DNA of 64,000 nucleotides. Origin: an uncultured Pelagibacteraceae bacterium. Its GTDB lineage: Bacteria > Pseudomonadota > Alphaproteobacteria > Pelagibacterales > Pelagibacteraceae. This document shows, one piece after another, positions 27,322-37,381 of this stretch. The position numbers and the translations under genes were made by a program. The DNA is taken from NCBI GenBank assembly GCA_902528175.1, contig CABZRN010000001.1:1-64000 (forward strand). Reading direction: 5' to 3'. Position 1 is the stretch's first letter. Every line of letters starts with the position of its first letter. Below the pieces are notes generated by a model, which was not told where the DNA came from, did no database searches, and saw only the letters and a list, made by a program, of their open reading frames with translations.

Positions 27322-28184
27322 TTTTCTCTATTAACAATAAATTCAATTGTATCTTTTAAATCATTGCTTTTTTTTAAGCTTTTTAAATCTTTAAATATTT
27401 TATCTTTTTTAATATTACAGTACTTAACAGTATTTTTGTATCCGAGTAAACTTATTAAAGTTGCTTTACCTTTTTTCTTATCTTTGTGAATTTTTTTACC
27501 TAATTTTTTTGCATTTCCCTTAAAATCTAACAAATCGTCAATTACTTGAAATAATAAACCTATTTCTAGACCTAAATTAGAAAATTTTTTAAATATGTTT
27601 TTCTTGTTACTCAAAATCACTGGAGCTAAAGTTGAGAACATAAACAACTTACCAGTTTTATTTAATTGCATTTCTAATATTTTATTTTTTCCTATTTTCT
27701 GTCTTTCAAAACTCAAATCAAGAAACTGCCCACCTGCTATTCCGGTATGACCTGAGCTAGCTGCAAGAATATGAATAAGCTGATTTTTCTTTTTATCTTG
27801 TATAGGGAATTTTTTTTCACTAATTATTTCAAAAGCCATTGTCAAAAGTGAATTGCCTGCCAAAACAGCTGTTGACTCTCCATATTTTTTATGAACAGTA
27901 AACTTTCCTCTTCTTATATCATCATCATCCATACATGGTAAATCATCATGAATTAATGAATATGCATGAATACACTCTACTGCAGCTCCGATTCTAATTA
28001 AATGTCTATAAGGAACCGATAAAATCTTACCTATATCAACTAAAATTTTTACCCTTATTTTTTTTCCACCAGGAAACAATCCATATTTGATTGGATCTAT
28101 TAATTTTGTTTGTTTCTGATTTCTGAGGTAATTTTTTAAGAAAGTATTAGTGTCTCTTGCAACTTTATTTAGTTTTTTTTGCAT
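27318..28184 (-). CDS. ispA: Farnesyl (short-chain) diphosphate synthase
   Basis: Condenses IPP with DMAPP and GPP to farnesyl diphosphate. It has 288 residues. [19 protein letters not shown] near residue 78 is the first aspartate-rich motif, and [13 protein letters not shown] near residue 210 the second. [14 protein letters not shown] near residue 40 is also typical. It sits between xseB (20-base overlap) and dxs (4-base overlap), a widely conserved order. The C-terminal part is rich in lysine. Confidence 0.93.
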   Translation of the reverse strand: MQKKLNKVARDTNTFLKNYLRNQKQTKLIDPIKYGLFPGGKKIRVKILVDIGKILSVPYRHLIRIGAAVECIHAYSLIHDDLPCMDDDDIRRGKFTVHKKYGESTAVLAGNSLLTMAFEIISEKKFPIQDKKKNQLIHILAASSGHTGIAGGQFLDLSFERQKIGKNKILEMQLNKTGKLFMFSTLAPVILSNKKNIFKKFSNLGLEIGLLFQVIDDLLDFKGNAKKLGKKIHKDKKKGKATLISLLGYKNTVKYCNIKKDKIFKDLKSLKKSNDLKDTIEFIVNREK

Positions 28185-28416
28185 TTTTTTTTATAATTTC
28201 ATAAATTTTTGATTTTGAATTATTACTAATTTCTTTTGATATAGATTGAAATTTTTTTTCTATTAAATTGTTAACTTTAATCAATTTTTTGTAATCATCA
28301 GCAGAATTTTCCAAATTTGGAGATGTTTCGATTTTAGTTAATAAACTATTGAGAATTTCTCTTAATTCATCTAGTGACTTTGCTTTAATATCATCTGGTA
28401 AATTTTTATCTTTCAT
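28165..28416 (-). CDS. xseB: Exodeoxyribonuclease VII small subunit
   Basis: 83-residue helical subunit that wraps the catalytic XseA in single-strand DNA degradation. SLDELREILNSLLTKIE followed by a second helix (KKLIKVNNLIEKKFQSISKEI) fits the family helix pair, although sequence conservation is weak. Position is the strongest argument: xseB-ispA-dxs is a common arrangement. The lysine-rich tail is longer than usual. xseA is not in the window. Confidence 0.8.
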   Translation of the reverse strand: MKDKNLPDDIKAKSLDELREILNSLLTKIETSPNLENSADDYKKLIKVNNLIEKKFQSISKEISNNSKSKIYEIIKKNAKKTK

Positions 28417-28435
28417 ATATTAGTTTTATTATTAC

Positions 28436-29368
28436 ATGAATAATAATCTTTCAAATATTAAAAAAAGTAAATATTTCCTCGATAAACACGATTGTATAGG
28501 TATGCCAACAGAAACTGTTTATGGACTTGCTGCTAACGCTTACTCTAGTAAGGCTATATTGAAAATATTCAAATTAAAAAAAAGGCCAAAAAATAATCCC
28601 TTAATAGTTCATTATAGCAGTCTTGAAATGTTAAAAAGAGATTGTATTTTAAACAAAAATTTTACCAATCTTTATAAAAAATTTTGCCCAGGTCCACTAA
28701 CTTTTATTTTAAAATTAAAAAAGAATAGTAAAATTTCAAAATTTGTAACTAATAAGAAAAAAACACTTGCTGTTAGATTTCCTTCACATTCTAAAGCTAA
28801 AGATCTTTTGAAAATACTAAATTATCCATTGGCTGCCCCTAGCGCAAATATTTCATCAAGAGTAAGTCCGGTAACAAGAAACCATGTAAAAGAAGAGTTT
28901 GGTAAAAGAATAAAATATATTATTGAAGGAGGTCCTTCTAAGATTGGATTAGAGTCTACAATTATAAATTTAATAGGTAAGCCTGAAATCCTTCGTATTG
29001 GCAGTATAGACATTAATAAATTAAGTAAAGCTTTAAAAAAAAAAATACTTTACAGAAAAAAAACTTACATGAAAGTACCGGGTCAAAATCGATTACATTA
29101 TTCTCCAGGCATACCATTAAGAATGAACTGTAAAGAAACAAATCTAGATGAGGCATTTATACTAGTGAAAAAAAGAAATAATAGTAATAAGAATTTTTTT
29201 TATCTTAGTAAAAACAATAATTTAAAAGAGGCGGCAAGAAATCTGTATTCGGTTTTAAGAATAATTAAAAAAAAAGGATATAAAAAAGCTGCTGTTGAAA
29301 AAATAGAAAATAAAGGGATCGGATTGGCAATAAATGACAGGCTACAAAAAGCTTCGAAAAAAAAATAA
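28436..29368 (+). CDS. L-threonylcarbamoyladenylate synthase (Sua5/TsaC family)
   Basis: Makes threonylcarbamoyl-AMP for the t6A modification of ANN-decoding tRNAs. It has 310 residues, so it is the longer Sua5 form with a C-terminal domain. The YrdC domain shows CIGMPTETVYGLAANA near residue 20, KRPKNNPLIVHY near residue 47, LAVRFPSH and PLAAPSANISSRVSPV near residue 135. The link GQNRLHYSPGIPLRM near residue 218 and the end GIGLAINDRLQKAS fit the Sua5 domain. It abuts the ABC-transporter ATPase gene with no gap. Confidence 0.92.
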   Translation: MNNNLSNIKKSKYFLDKHDCIGMPTETVYGLAANAYSSKAILKIFKLKKRPKNNPLIVHYSSLEMLKRDCILNKNFTNLYKKFCPGPLTFILKLKKNSKISKFVTNKKKTLAVRFPSHSKAKDLLKILNYPLAAPSANISSRVSPVTRNHVKEEFGKRIKYIIEGGPSKIGLESTIINLIGKPEILRIGSIDINKLSKALKKKILYRKKTYMKVPGQNRLHYSPGIPLRMNCKETNLDEAFILVKKRNNSNKNFFYLSKNNNLKEAARNLYSVLRIIKKKGYKKAAVEKIENKGIGLAINDRLQKASKKK

Positions 29369-30103
29369 ATGAATACTTTGGTGAGTGTAAATAATCTATC
29401 TAAAAATTTCTCAAGCTTTGAAGCAGTAAAAGAAATTAGTTTTAGTATAAACGAAAGTGAAATTCTCGGTTTACTAGGTCCAAATGGTTGTGGCAAAACT
29501 ACAACGATTGGAATGATGTTAGGCTTATTAAAACCAACAAGTGGTGAGGTTATAATAAATGGCCTTAATGTTGAGAAGAACAGAATAAATCTTCTAAAAA
29601 AAATGAATTTTATTTCTCCTTATATTGAGTTACCAAAAAAACTTACTGTAAAAGAAAATCTAATGGTTTATGGTAAATTATATTCTGTTGATGATATAAA
29701 TAATCGTATTGAGTATCTTACCGAAACATTAAGGTTGAGTGAATTTATAAATAAAAAAACTGGTGAACTTTCTTCAGGCCAAAAAAATAGAGTTAGTCTT
29801 GCAAAAGCAGTAGTTAATGATCCAGACATTTTATTATTAGATGAGCCAACAGCTTCATTAGATCCAGAAACAGGAGATTTTGTGAGAACTTTCATAGAAA
29901 AAATTTCATCAGAAAAAAAAATGTCAATCTTACTTGCTTCCCATAACATGAATGAAGTAAAAAGACTTTGTAAAAGTATTTTAATGATGAAAGACGGAAA
30001 AATTATAGATAGAGGCACGCCGTCAGAAATTATTAATAAACACGGTAAAAAAAACTTGGAAGAAGTTTTTTTAAAACTTAATAGAACTAAAAATGAGTTA
30101 TAA
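29369..30103 (+). CDS. ABC-2 type transporter, ATP-binding protein
   Basis: 244-residue cytosolic ATPase of an exporter. Walker A is LLGPNGCGKTTTIGMMLG near residue 35. The signature is LSSGQKNRVSLAKAV near residue 132. Walker B is ILLLDEPTASLDPETG near residue 153, with the switch histidine in ASHNMNEVKRL near residue 192. It starts directly after the Sua5 stop and overlaps the permease gene by 11 bases. The CcmA/NodI-like form suits drug, lipid or polysaccharide export; the substrate is unknown. Confidence 0.9.
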   Translation: MNTLVSVNNLSKNFSSFEAVKEISFSINESEILGLLGPNGCGKTTTIGMMLGLLKPTSGEVIINGLNVEKNRINLLKKMNFISPYIELPKKLTVKENLMVYGKLYSVDDINNRIEYLTETLRLSEFINKKTGELSSGQKNRVSLAKAVVNDPDILLLDEPTASLDPETGDFVRTFIEKISSEKKMSILLASHNMNEVKRLCKSILMMKDGKIIDRGTPSEIINKHGKKNLEEVFLKLNRTKNEL

Positions 30104-30884
30104 TAGAATTTTAGGACTTTTTTTAAGACACTTTTTTTTAATAAAAGGTTCTCTACCAAGAATTTTAGACTTAATTTATTGGCCTACAATTCAAATAATT
30201 CTTTGGGGTTTTATTTCAAAGTTTTTTACGGTGTATAGTGATTACTATAATAATACTGTTGGGGTCATACTAAGTTGCGCAATTCTTTACGATTTTTTAT
30301 TTAGATCGAGCATAAGTTTCAATATGTTATTTTTAGAGGAGATTTGGAGTCGAAATTTTACAAATTTATTTATTGCCCCTCTTCGTATAAGTGAAATAAT
30401 TTTATCATTAGTTTTAACCGCTCTTTTAAGAACCTTGATAGGTTTGGTGCCCGCAATATTAATAACATCACCATTATTTGGTATTTCAATTTTAGATCTT
30501 GGCACACCTCTTTTTTTATTATTTTTTAGTTTATATGCATTTGGAATTACGTTAGGCTTATTTGTTTCATCAGGTCTACTAAGATATGGGCCAGCGTTTG
30601 AAAACATTGCATGGTCATCACTTTTTTTATTAGCACCTTTAGGATGTATTTATTATCCAATTGAAATATTGCCTGAATTTTTTCAAATTGTAGCAAAGTT
30701 GTTGCCTTTGGTTTATATTTTTGAGGAAGCAAGATCAATTTTAGTGAATAATACTGTGAACTATTCAAATATAATGTCTGCAATATATTTGAACATTTTT
30801 TATCTATTTTTAGGGATTTCCTTATTTTACTATTCTTTTAATAAGGCACGTGATAAAGGGACATTAATTAATATAGGTGAATAA
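30093..30884 (+). CDS. ABC-2 type transporter, permease
   Basis: 263-residue inner-membrane protein with about six hydrophobic helices. FLLAPLGCIYYPIEILPEFFQIVAKLLPLVYIFEEARSIL (in part) near residue 185 resembles the P-x-x-LP-x-W loop of ABC-2 permeases. LRTLIGLVPAILITSPLFG is a central helix. It is partner of the preceding ATPase by overlap. It ends four bases before the 3' end of a convergent tRNA. The substrate cannot be inferred. Confidence 0.87.
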   Translation: MSYNRILGLFLRHFFLIKGSLPRILDLIYWPTIQIILWGFISKFFTVYSDYYNNTVGVILSCAILYDFLFRSSISFNMLFLEEIWSRNFTNLFIAPLRISEIILSLVLTALLRTLIGLVPAILITSPLFGISILDLGTPLFLLFFSLYAFGITLGLFVSSGLLRYGPAFENIAWSSLFLLAPLGCIYYPIEILPEFFQIVAKLLPLVYIFEEARSILVNNTVNYSNIMSAIYLNIFYLFLGISLFYYSFNKARDKGTLINIGE

Positions 30885-30888
30885 TTAT

Positions 30889-30965
30889 TGGCGCGCTCGC
30901 AAGGAGTCGAACCCTGAACCTCCAGAGCCGAAATCTGGCGCTCTATCCAGTTGAGCTACGAGCGC
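30889..30965 (-). tRNA. tRNA-Arg (anticodon TCG)
   Basis: The minus strand folds as a standard 77-base tRNA. The acceptor stem GCGCTCG pairs with CGAGCGC. The D arm is AGCTCAACTGGATAGAGCG. The anticodon stem CCAGA/TCTGG has loop TTTCGGC, giving anticodon TCG. The T arm is CAGGGTTCGACTCCTTG and CCA is encoded. It is tail-to-tail with the ABC permease gene with four bases between. Confidence 0.94.
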
Positions 30966-30988
30966 ATAAAGTATTAATATAGTAATTT

Positions 30989-31960
30989 ATGAAAAAAATC
31001 ATTAATTTATTAGTGGAGCCAAAGGATGAGTTTCTTAGGGTAGATCAATTCATAAATAAATATGAAAAAGATTTAAGTAGATCTAAAATTAAGAATTTAA
31101 TACTTAAAAAAAATTTAAGTATAAACAATAAACTTAATGATGATCCCTCTAAAAAAATCAAAATAAACGACAAAATTAGCTTAAAAATTCCTGAGCCTGA
31201 GGATGTAAACCTTAAACCATTTGAATATAAAATTGAGATAATTTATGAGGACAATGATTTGCTCGTATTAAATAAAAAAGCAGACATTTCAATGCATCCA
31301 GGTGCAGGAAACAAGGACAGAACACTTGTTAATGCATTAATTAATTATAAAAAAAAATTGTCAAATATTAATGGTGAATTAAGACCGGGTATCGTTCATA
31401 GAATTGACAAATATACTTCGGGATTAGTGGTAATTGCAAAAAATAATTTTACACATGAAAATCTGTCAAATCAATTCAGTGGTCACTCAATAGATAGAAA
31501 ATATCAAACTTTGGTTTGGGGAAAACTTAGACCCAGTAATGGTAAAATAGAAACTTTAATAACAAGAAGTTCCAAAAATAGACAATTAATGTCTGTTAGC
31601 TTATCGAAAGGAAAAAATTCAATTACAAATTATAAAACGCTTGAAATATTCGAAAAAGAAACAATTCCAACTTTTAGTTTAATTGAGTGTAAATTAGAAA
31701 CTGGAAGAACCCATCAAATAAGAGTTCATATGAGTTATAAAGGTAATAACATAGTTGGTGATCAAAAATATAAAAAAAAATTTAAAAAAATAAAAAATAT
31801 AAATAAAAACTTGGAAAAAAAAATCATGAATTTAGACAGACAATTTTTACATGCCGTCAGCTTGGGATTCACTCATCCAGCTAAAAATAAAAGAATGAAT
31901 TTTAAATCTAATTTACCAAATGATCTTGAAAATATTCTAAAAAGCCTAAGAAATGCATAA
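30989..31960 (+). CDS. rluD: Ribosomal large subunit pseudouridine synthase D
   Basis: Modifies uridines of 23S rRNA helix 69. It has 323 residues. The N-terminal S4-like domain (FLRVDQFINKYEKDLSRSKIKNLI) is followed by the catalytic domain with RPGIVHRIDKYTSGLVVIAK near residue 130, where the aspartate is catalytic, and GRTHQIRVHMSYKG near residue 237. It lies just upstream of rpoH, as in many Alphaproteobacteria. A perfect palindrome covers its stop codon. Confidence 0.94.
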   Translation: MKKIINLLVEPKDEFLRVDQFINKYEKDLSRSKIKNLILKKNLSINNKLNDDPSKKIKINDKISLKIPEPEDVNLKPFEYKIEIIYEDNDLLVLNKKADISMHPGAGNKDRTLVNALINYKKKLSNINGELRPGIVHRIDKYTSGLVVIAKNNFTHENLSNQFSGHSIDRKYQTLVWGKLRPSNGKIETLITRSSKNRQLMSVSLSKGKNSITNYKTLEIFEKETIPTFSLIECKLETGRTHQIRVHMSYKGNNIVGDQKYKKKFKKIKNINKNLEKKIMNLDRQFLHAVSLGFTHPAKNKRMNFKSNLPNDLENILKSLRNA

Positions 31961-31973
31961 AATTTTATGCATT
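31952..31973. repeat. Perfect 22-bp palindrome at the rluD stop
   Basis: AATGCATAAAATTTTATGCATT is an uninterrupted palindrome with only two GC pairs per arm. It spans the rluD stop codon and lies 37 bases before the rpoH ATG. There is no T-run after it on either strand, so it is a poor terminator. It could be an RNA hairpin or a regulator site for rpoH; no function is shown. Confidence 0.45.
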
Positions 31974-32009
31974 GAAAATTTAAAAAAATTAATTAAATAA
32001 GTCTTATAA

Positions 32010-32900
32010 ATGAATAGTTCAACATTCAAATATCCAGCTTTGACCAACGAAGGTGGTTTGTCACTATATTTAGAGCAAATCAAAAAGTTTCCTATGCTTG
32101 ATGCAGAAGAAGAGTATATGTTGGCAAAGAATTGGAAAAATACGGGTAATGTCAAATCTGCAGAAAAATTAGTTACAAGTCACTTAAGATTAGTTGCTAA
32201 AATTGCAATGGGCTATAAGGGATATGGTTTACCCTTAAATGAAATAATATCAGAAGGTAATGTGGGTCTAATGCAAGCTGTTAAGAAATTTGAACCCGAA
32301 AAAGGTTTTAGACTTGCAACATATGCTATGTGGTGGATAAGGGCAGCTATACAAGAATATATTTTGAGATCTTGGAGTTTAGTTAAGATAGGTACTACCA
32401 CGGCTCAAAAAAAATTATTTTTCAATTTAAAAAAATTAAAAAATCGAATTGCTCCTAAAAATGAAGGAGATTTGAAAGATGAAGATGTTAAAAAAATTGC
32501 TTCGACTTTAGATGTAAGTGAAGATGAAGTTGTTTCAATGAATAGACGATTGTCTGGTAAAGAACAATCCTTGAATGCACCAATTGGTGAAGATGGGGAT
32601 GAATGGCAAGATTGGGTAGTCGACAAAACAATGGACCATGATCTAAAAATTGCTCATCAAGAAGAAATGGAGCAAAGAAAAGATCTATTAAAAGATTCAA
32701 TAAAAATTCTTAACGAAAGAGAGAAAGAAATCTTGTATTCAAGACGTTTGACTGATAGTCCAAAAACTTTAGAGGACTTGAGTAAAAAATTTAAAATCAG
32801 TAGAGAAAGAATACGACAAATTGAGAATAAAGCATTTGAAAAACTTCAAAAACATATGCTTAACTCTGCTAACTCTAAAAATTTATTACCTGTTAATTAA
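32010..32900 (+). CDS. rpoH: RNA polymerase sigma-32 (heat-shock) factor
   Basis: Directs RNA polymerase to heat-shock promoters. It has 296 residues. Region 2 shows [41 protein letters not shown] (in part) near residue 55 and [24 protein letters not shown] near residue 107. The RpoH-specific segment follows region 2. Region 4 is [26 protein letters not shown] near residue 245. It is a single gene after rluD. Its stop interlocks with that of purA in a 4-bp TTAA. Confidence 0.96.
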   Translation: MNSSTFKYPALTNEGGLSLYLEQIKKFPMLDAEEEYMLAKNWKNTGNVKSAEKLVTSHLRLVAKIAMGYKGYGLPLNEIISEGNVGLMQAVKKFEPEKGFRLATYAMWWIRAAIQEYILRSWSLVKIGTTTAQKKLFFNLKKLKNRIAPKNEGDLKDEDVKKIASTLDVSEDEVVSMNRRLSGKEQSLNAPIGEDGDEWQDWVVDKTMDHDLKIAHQEEMEQRKDLLKDSIKILNEREKEILYSRRLTDSPKTLEDLSKKFKISRERIRQIENKAFEKLQKHMLNSANSKNLLPVN

Positions 32901-34189
32901 TTTTTAAAAGGATCTTCAATTAAGATAGTATCATTTCTTTCGGGGCTAGTTGAAATACTTGATACTTTAGTTTCTATAAATTGCTCTAACTCACGAATAT
33001 ATTTTTTTGCATTTTGAGGCAAGTCTTTAAAATTCTTTATTCCTTTTGTAGAAGTTTTCCAGCCTTCAAAAGTTTTATAAACTGGCTTTACTTTTAATTG
33101 ATCGTCAACTGCAGCTGGCAAATAATCAATTTTATTTCCATTTAATTCATATGCAATACACATTTTAACATTATCTAAATCGTCTAAAACATCAAGTTTA
33201 GTTAGAGCTATTCCATTAATTCCTGAAATTTTAATTGTTTGTCTAACTAAAACCCCATCAAACCAACCACAACGTCTTTTTCTGCTGGTTACTGTTCCAA
33301 ACTCTTTACCTTTAGTACCAAGTTCTTCACCAATTTTATCTTTCAACTCTGTGGGAAAAGGTCCTTCACCAACTCGAGTTGTGTAAGCTTTTGTTATACC
33401 TAAAACATAATTTATAGAATTTGGCCCACAACCTGAGCCAGTGGCCGCAGAAGATGCAACAGTATTTGAGGAAGTTACAAATGGATAGGTGCCGTGATCA
33501 ACATCCAAAAGAACACCTTGTGCACCTTCAAATAAGATTTTTTTATTTTGAGATTTAAATTCATCTATTTTTTTCCATACTGGTTTTGAGTATTTTAAAA
33601 TTTCCGACGCAATTTTTAACAAATCCTTTTTTAACTTATCTTTTTTGTAGACCTTTTTACCAAGTCCTTTTCTTATGGCATTATGATGCAACAATACAGT
33701 TTCAAGCCTATGGTCTAAATTTTTCTCAGATACTAAGTCCATAACCCTTATAGATCTTCTACCAACTTTGTCTTCATATGCCGGTCCTATGCCTCTTCTG
33801 GTAGTTCCAATTTTAGCATTTCCTGCAGCGTCCTCTCTAATTTCATCCATTTCTTTATGAAATGGTAGTATTAAATTTGCAGACTCAGATATTATTAAAT
33901 TTTCTGGACTAACTTTAACACCCTTAGATTTAATCTCATCAATTTCATCTAATAAAGCCCAAGGGTCAACCACCACACCATTTCCAATTATTGAAATTTT
34001 GTCTTTTCTTACTATTCCTGATGGTAGAAGTCTTAACTTGTATGTAATACCATCTATTACTAGTGTGTGCCCAGCGTTATGGCCTCCTTGAAATCTAACT
34101 ACAATGTCAGCCTCACTAGACAACCAATCTACGATTTTTCCTTTTCCTTCGTCACCCCATTGAGATCCAACTACTGCAACATTTTTCAT
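32897..34189 (-). CDS. purA: Adenylosuccinate synthetase
   Basis: GTP-dependent first step from IMP to AMP. It has 430 residues. [19 protein letters not shown] at the N-terminus, [12 protein letters not shown] near residue 34, [17 protein letters not shown] near residue 128 and [18 protein letters not shown] near residue 217 are diagnostic. It overlaps thiD by four bases and closes the long minus-strand block. Read-through from glmM-thiD is likely. Confidence 0.97.
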   Translation of the reverse strand: MKNVAVVGSQWGDEGKGKIVDWLSSEADIVVRFQGGHNAGHTLVIDGITYKLRLLPSGIVRKDKISIIGNGVVVDPWALLDEIDEIKSKGVKVSPENLIISESANLILPFHKEMDEIREDAAGNAKIGTTRRGIGPAYEDKVGRRSIRVMDLVSEKNLDHRLETVLLHHNAIRKGLGKKVYKKDKLKKDLLKIASEILKYSKPVWKKIDEFKSQNKKILFEGAQGVLLDVDHGTYPFVTSSNTVASSAATGSGCGPNSINYVLGITKAYTTRVGEGPFPTELKDKIGEELGTKGKEFGTVTSRKRRCGWFDGVLVRQTIKISGINGIALTKLDVLDDLDNVKMCIAYELNGNKIDYLPAAVDDQLKVKPVYKTFEGWKTSTKGIKNFKDLPQNAKKYIRELEQFIETKVSSISTSPERNDTILIEDPFKN

Positions 34190-34995
34190 TTAATTGTTTT
34201 TATTTCTATATTATTTATATGATTAATTGGTCCATGGCCTTTACCATAATTTGGTCCTAACATTATAGCACGGTTAACATAATTTATTCCTAGCTCACAA
34301 GATTTCTTTAGAGTTTTTCCACATGAATAAAACGTAGCGATTGCACTTGAAAGCGTACAACCAGTTCCATGAGTATTTTTTGTTATTATTTTTTTGCTAT
34401 TGAATATCTCTACTTTATTATTACTTAAAAGTACGTTGTGAATTTTCTTTGTGCTTAGATGACCACCTTTTATTAAAACATTTTTTACACCTAAAATATT
34501 TATTTTTTTCGCGGCATAGACCATGTCTTCAACTGTTTTTATAGAAATACCTGAGAGAACTTCTGCCTCAGGAACATTGGGAGTAACCAATGTAACTTTT
34601 TTTAATAAATTATTTTTCAATAATTTGATTGATTTTTTATTAACTAATCTTTGACCTCCTTTTGCTACCATTACAGGATCAAGTATAATTTTTTTAATAT
34701 TTAATTTATTTAATGATTTTAGAACTGCCTTGATCACACTTTCAGAATGCAGCATCCCTATTTTAATCACATCTGGTTTTATATCTTTTGAGGTGAATTC
34801 AATTTGTTTTGAAATTACATTTATTGGGATTGGAATTATAGCATTTATTCCTACAGTATTTTGAGACGTGACCGCTGTAATTGCTGTCATTGCATAAGAT
34901 CCGAGTGCTGTAATAGTTTTAATATCTGCTTGAATGCCCGCTCCACCAGACGAATCCGATCCTGCAATTACTAGTACTTTAGATTTTATTTTCAA
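34186..34995 (-). CDS. thiD: Hydroxymethylpyrimidine/phosphomethylpyrimidine kinase
   Basis: Phosphorylates HMP and HMP-phosphate for thiamine synthesis. It has 269 residues of the ribokinase fold. [20 protein letters not shown] near residue 8, [14 protein letters not shown] near residue 105, [12 protein letters not shown] near residue 135 and [15 protein letters not shown] near residue 205 with the catalytic aspartate position filled by G-T-G-C. It sits between glmM and purA. As I recall, SAR11 bacteria lack thiC and take up an HMP-like precursor, which makes this kinase important. No TPP riboswitch is seen here. Confidence 0.93.
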   Translation of the reverse strand: MKIKSKVLVIAGSDSSGGAGIQADIKTITALGSYAMTAITAVTSQNTVGINAIIPIPINVISKQIEFTSKDIKPDVIKIGMLHSESVIKAVLKSLNKLNIKKIILDPVMVAKGGQRLVNKKSIKLLKNNLLKKVTLVTPNVPEAEVLSGISIKTVEDMVYAAKKINILGVKNVLIKGGHLSTKKIHNVLLSNNKVEIFNSKKIITKNTHGTGCTLSSAIATFYSCGKTLKKSCELGINYVNRAIMLGPNYGKGHGPINHINNIEIKTIK

Positions 34996-34996
34996 A

Positions 34997-36328
34997 TTAA
35001 TTCAAAGATCTTTTAACAATATTTATACAATTTAATAACAATTTTTTATTATCTGTTTCAGCCATTATTCTGATCTTAGGTTCTGTGCCAGATTTTCTTA
35101 CTAAGATTCTTCCCTGATTTTTAATTATTTTAGTGGCTTTTTTAATAGCATTTTTGCACTTAATAGTATCTATGATAGATTTATCTTTTACAGTAACGTT
35201 TTCCAATAATTGTTTGGTTGGTTTAAATACATTAAAAATTTCGCTAGCTTTTTTGCCTTTTCTCATTGCAAACAATACTTCCAAAGCAACCAATAAGCCA
35301 TCCCCTGTAGTTGCAAATTTTCCTAAAATAATATGTCCTGATTGCTCACCTCCTAAATTAAATTTATTTTTTTGCATTTTTTCTTTTACATATCTGTCAC
35401 CAACTTTTGCCCTTAAGAATTTTATTTTTTCATCTTTAAAATATTTTTGTAGTCCATAATTTGACATCAAGGTTCCGACCACACCACCTTTCAATATTTT
35501 TTTTCTCCTCCATCTTGTAGCTAACATTCCAATAATTTGGTCTCCATCTATTATTTTACCTCTTTCATCAGCTAATATTACCCTGTCTGCATCACCGTCT
35601 AAAGCTATACCAATGTGTGCTTTATTTTTTCTTACGAATGATTGTATTTTTTGTGGAAAAGTTGATCCACATTTTGAGTTTATATTAAATCCATTAGGTG
35701 AGGTTCCGGTTTCATAAATTTTTGCACCCAGTGATTTTAAAAGATTTGGGGCTGATTTATATCCAGCACCATTTGCACAATCTATTGCAATTCTCATTTT
35801 TTTAAGATTAAAATTACTAGGGAAATTTTTTTTTAAAATTTTAATATAGTCATCATTTGCATTTTCTAACCTTTTAACTCTACCCAATTTTTTAGGGTTA
35901 GATAAATTTTCTATTATTTTAGAGTCTATTAGTTTTTCAATTCTCATCTCAATTTTATCTGATAATTTTAATCCATCAGGACCAAAAAGTTTTAAACCAT
36001 TGTCGTAATAGTGGTTGTGAGATGCAGTTATCATGATTCCCATATTTGCTCTCATTTTTTTTGTTAACATTGCAAGTCCGTTTGTTGGTAAAGGTCCCAA
36101 TAAAAATACATGCATTCCGGCTGATGCAAGGCCAGAGACAAGTGCAGGCTCTAATGTATAACCTGATAATCTTGTATCTTTTGCAATAATTGCCACTTGT
36201 TTAGATTTTGTAAGATTTTTAAAATAAGTTCCGGCTGCTAAACCAAATTTAAAAAACATTTCACCATTTATATTTCCTTGATTAACCTTTCCTCGAATTC
36301 CGTCAGTACCAAAATATTTTTTAGACAT
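34997..36328 (-). CDS. glmM: Phosphoglucosamine mutase
   Basis: Converts glucosamine 6-phosphate to the 1-phosphate for peptidoglycan and LPS. It has 443 residues. YFGTDGIRGKVN at the start, the phosphoserine loop IMITASHNHYYDNGLKLFG near residue 97, the metal loop ALDGDADRVILAD near residue 243, the sugar loop GGEQSGHII near residue 322 and the phosphate loop VRKSGTEPKIRIM near residue 410 are all present. It lies between folP and thiD with one-base gaps, in the alphaproteobacterial order ftsH-folP-glmM. Confidence 0.96.
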   Translation of the reverse strand: MSKKYFGTDGIRGKVNQGNINGEMFFKFGLAAGTYFKNLTKSKQVAIIAKDTRLSGYTLEPALVSGLASAGMHVFLLGPLPTNGLAMLTKKMRANMGIMITASHNHYYDNGLKLFGPDGLKLSDKIEMRIEKLIDSKIIENLSNPKKLGRVKRLENANDDYIKILKKNFPSNFNLKKMRIAIDCANGAGYKSAPNLLKSLGAKIYETGTSPNGFNINSKCGSTFPQKIQSFVRKNKAHIGIALDGDADRVILADERGKIIDGDQIIGMLATRWRRKKILKGGVVGTLMSNYGLQKYFKDEKIKFLRAKVGDRYVKEKMQKNKFNLGGEQSGHIILGKFATTGDGLLVALEVLFAMRKGKKASEIFNVFKPTKQLLENVTVKDKSIIDTIKCKNAIKKATKIIKNQGRILVRKSGTEPKIRIMAETDNKKLLLNCINIVKRSLN

Positions 36329-36329
36329 T

Positions 36330-37376
36330 TTATTTGTTAATAAATTTAAACACCTTTAATCCTTGGGAAATTTCATTAAAGTCATGAACTCTCATTATTT
36401 GAACTCCATTCATCATAGCATGAATGGATGATGCTAATGTGCCTCCAAGTCTAATATTGCTATCATTCTTACCAGAAATATATTTTATAAATCTTTTTCT
36501 GGACGAGCCTAACATTATAGGAAAACCTAAAGAGTGGAAGATAGAAATATTGTTCATTATGGTAATATTATGTTTCAGGTTTTTTCCAAAACCTATTCCT
36601 GGATCTAAAACAATATTGTTATGCTTTATTCCACTTTTTCTTAAAAGTTCGATTTTTTTTTCAAAAAAATCATATATTTCGAGAAGAACATTCTTGTAAA
36701 AAGGGTTTCTTTGCATCGTCCTTGGTTCTCCTCTTGAATGATTAATGATCAAAGGAAGTTTTGTATATTTAAGGAAATCGATAGTTTTGTTATCATATGA
36801 AAAACTTGAAACATCATTAACAATATTTAGTTTATAACGTAAAGCTTTATGCATAACAAAAGTTTTTCTAGTATCTAAAGACAACAGAAATTTGTAATTT
36901 CTTATTTTTTTAAGTAAATTCCTAATTCTTTTCCATTCAACATTTTCATCTATATCTTTAGACCCTGGGCGAGTTGACTCTCCTCCTACATCAATAATCT
37001 TACAACCAGACTTTATTAGTGACTTCACTCTTTTTAATGCTGAGCCAATTTGATAGAATTGTCCTCCATCCGAAAAACTATCGGGTGTGAGATTTAATAT
37101 TCCAATCAATAATGGTTCTTTTAAGCTAATCTTACAAAATGATTTTTTTTTTGTAATTTTCTTTAAGTCTTCTTTTATTTTTTTTTTTAGATCAAAACTT
37201 AACGAATTGATAATATTAATATTTATTTTTCTTTTTTTTTTTCTGGATAAAATTTCAACTGTATCAAAAGATATTTTATTAAAACCATTCAATGGAAGTG
37301 CTTTTTTTTTCCTAAGCATTTCTAATGATGATTTGCCGTAATAAAAATTACACGCTCTTGTGTAATATTTTGACAT
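36330..37376 (-). CDS. folP: Dihydropteroate synthase
   Basis: Joins pterin pyrophosphate with p-aminobenzoate in folate synthesis. It has 348 residues. The TIM-barrel core starts with LIGILNLTPDSFSDGGQF near residue 90, then IIDVGGESTRPGSKDI near residue 120, and PLIINHSRGEP and LDPGIGFGK later. About 85 residues precede the core; similar N-terminal extensions occur in other alphaproteobacterial FolP proteins as I recall. It lies five bases after ftsH on the same strand. Confidence 0.94.
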   Translation of the reverse strand: MSKYYTRACNFYYGKSSLEMLRKKKALPLNGFNKISFDTVEILSRKKKRKININIINSLSFDLKKKIKEDLKKITKKKSFCKISLKEPLLIGILNLTPDSFSDGGQFYQIGSALKRVKSLIKSGCKIIDVGGESTRPGSKDIDENVEWKRIRNLLKKIRNYKFLLSLDTRKTFVMHKALRYKLNIVNDVSSFSYDNKTIDFLKYTKLPLIINHSRGEPRTMQRNPFYKNVLLEIYDFFEKKIELLRKSGIKHNNIVLDPGIGFGKNLKHNITIMNNISIFHSLGFPIMLGSSRKRFIKYISGKNDSNIRLGGTLASSIHAMMNGVQIMRVHDFNEISQGLKVFKFINK

Positions 37377-37381
37377 TAATT

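Noticed and set aside
29668-30159. Minus-strand 163-residue ORF opposite the ABC ATPase
   Set aside because: It is antisense to Walker B and signature coding sequence and spans two real genes; shadow.
34186-34995. TPP riboswitch controlling thiD or thiE
   Set aside because: Both genes overlap or abut upstream genes, and no TPP-type conserved bases are seen.
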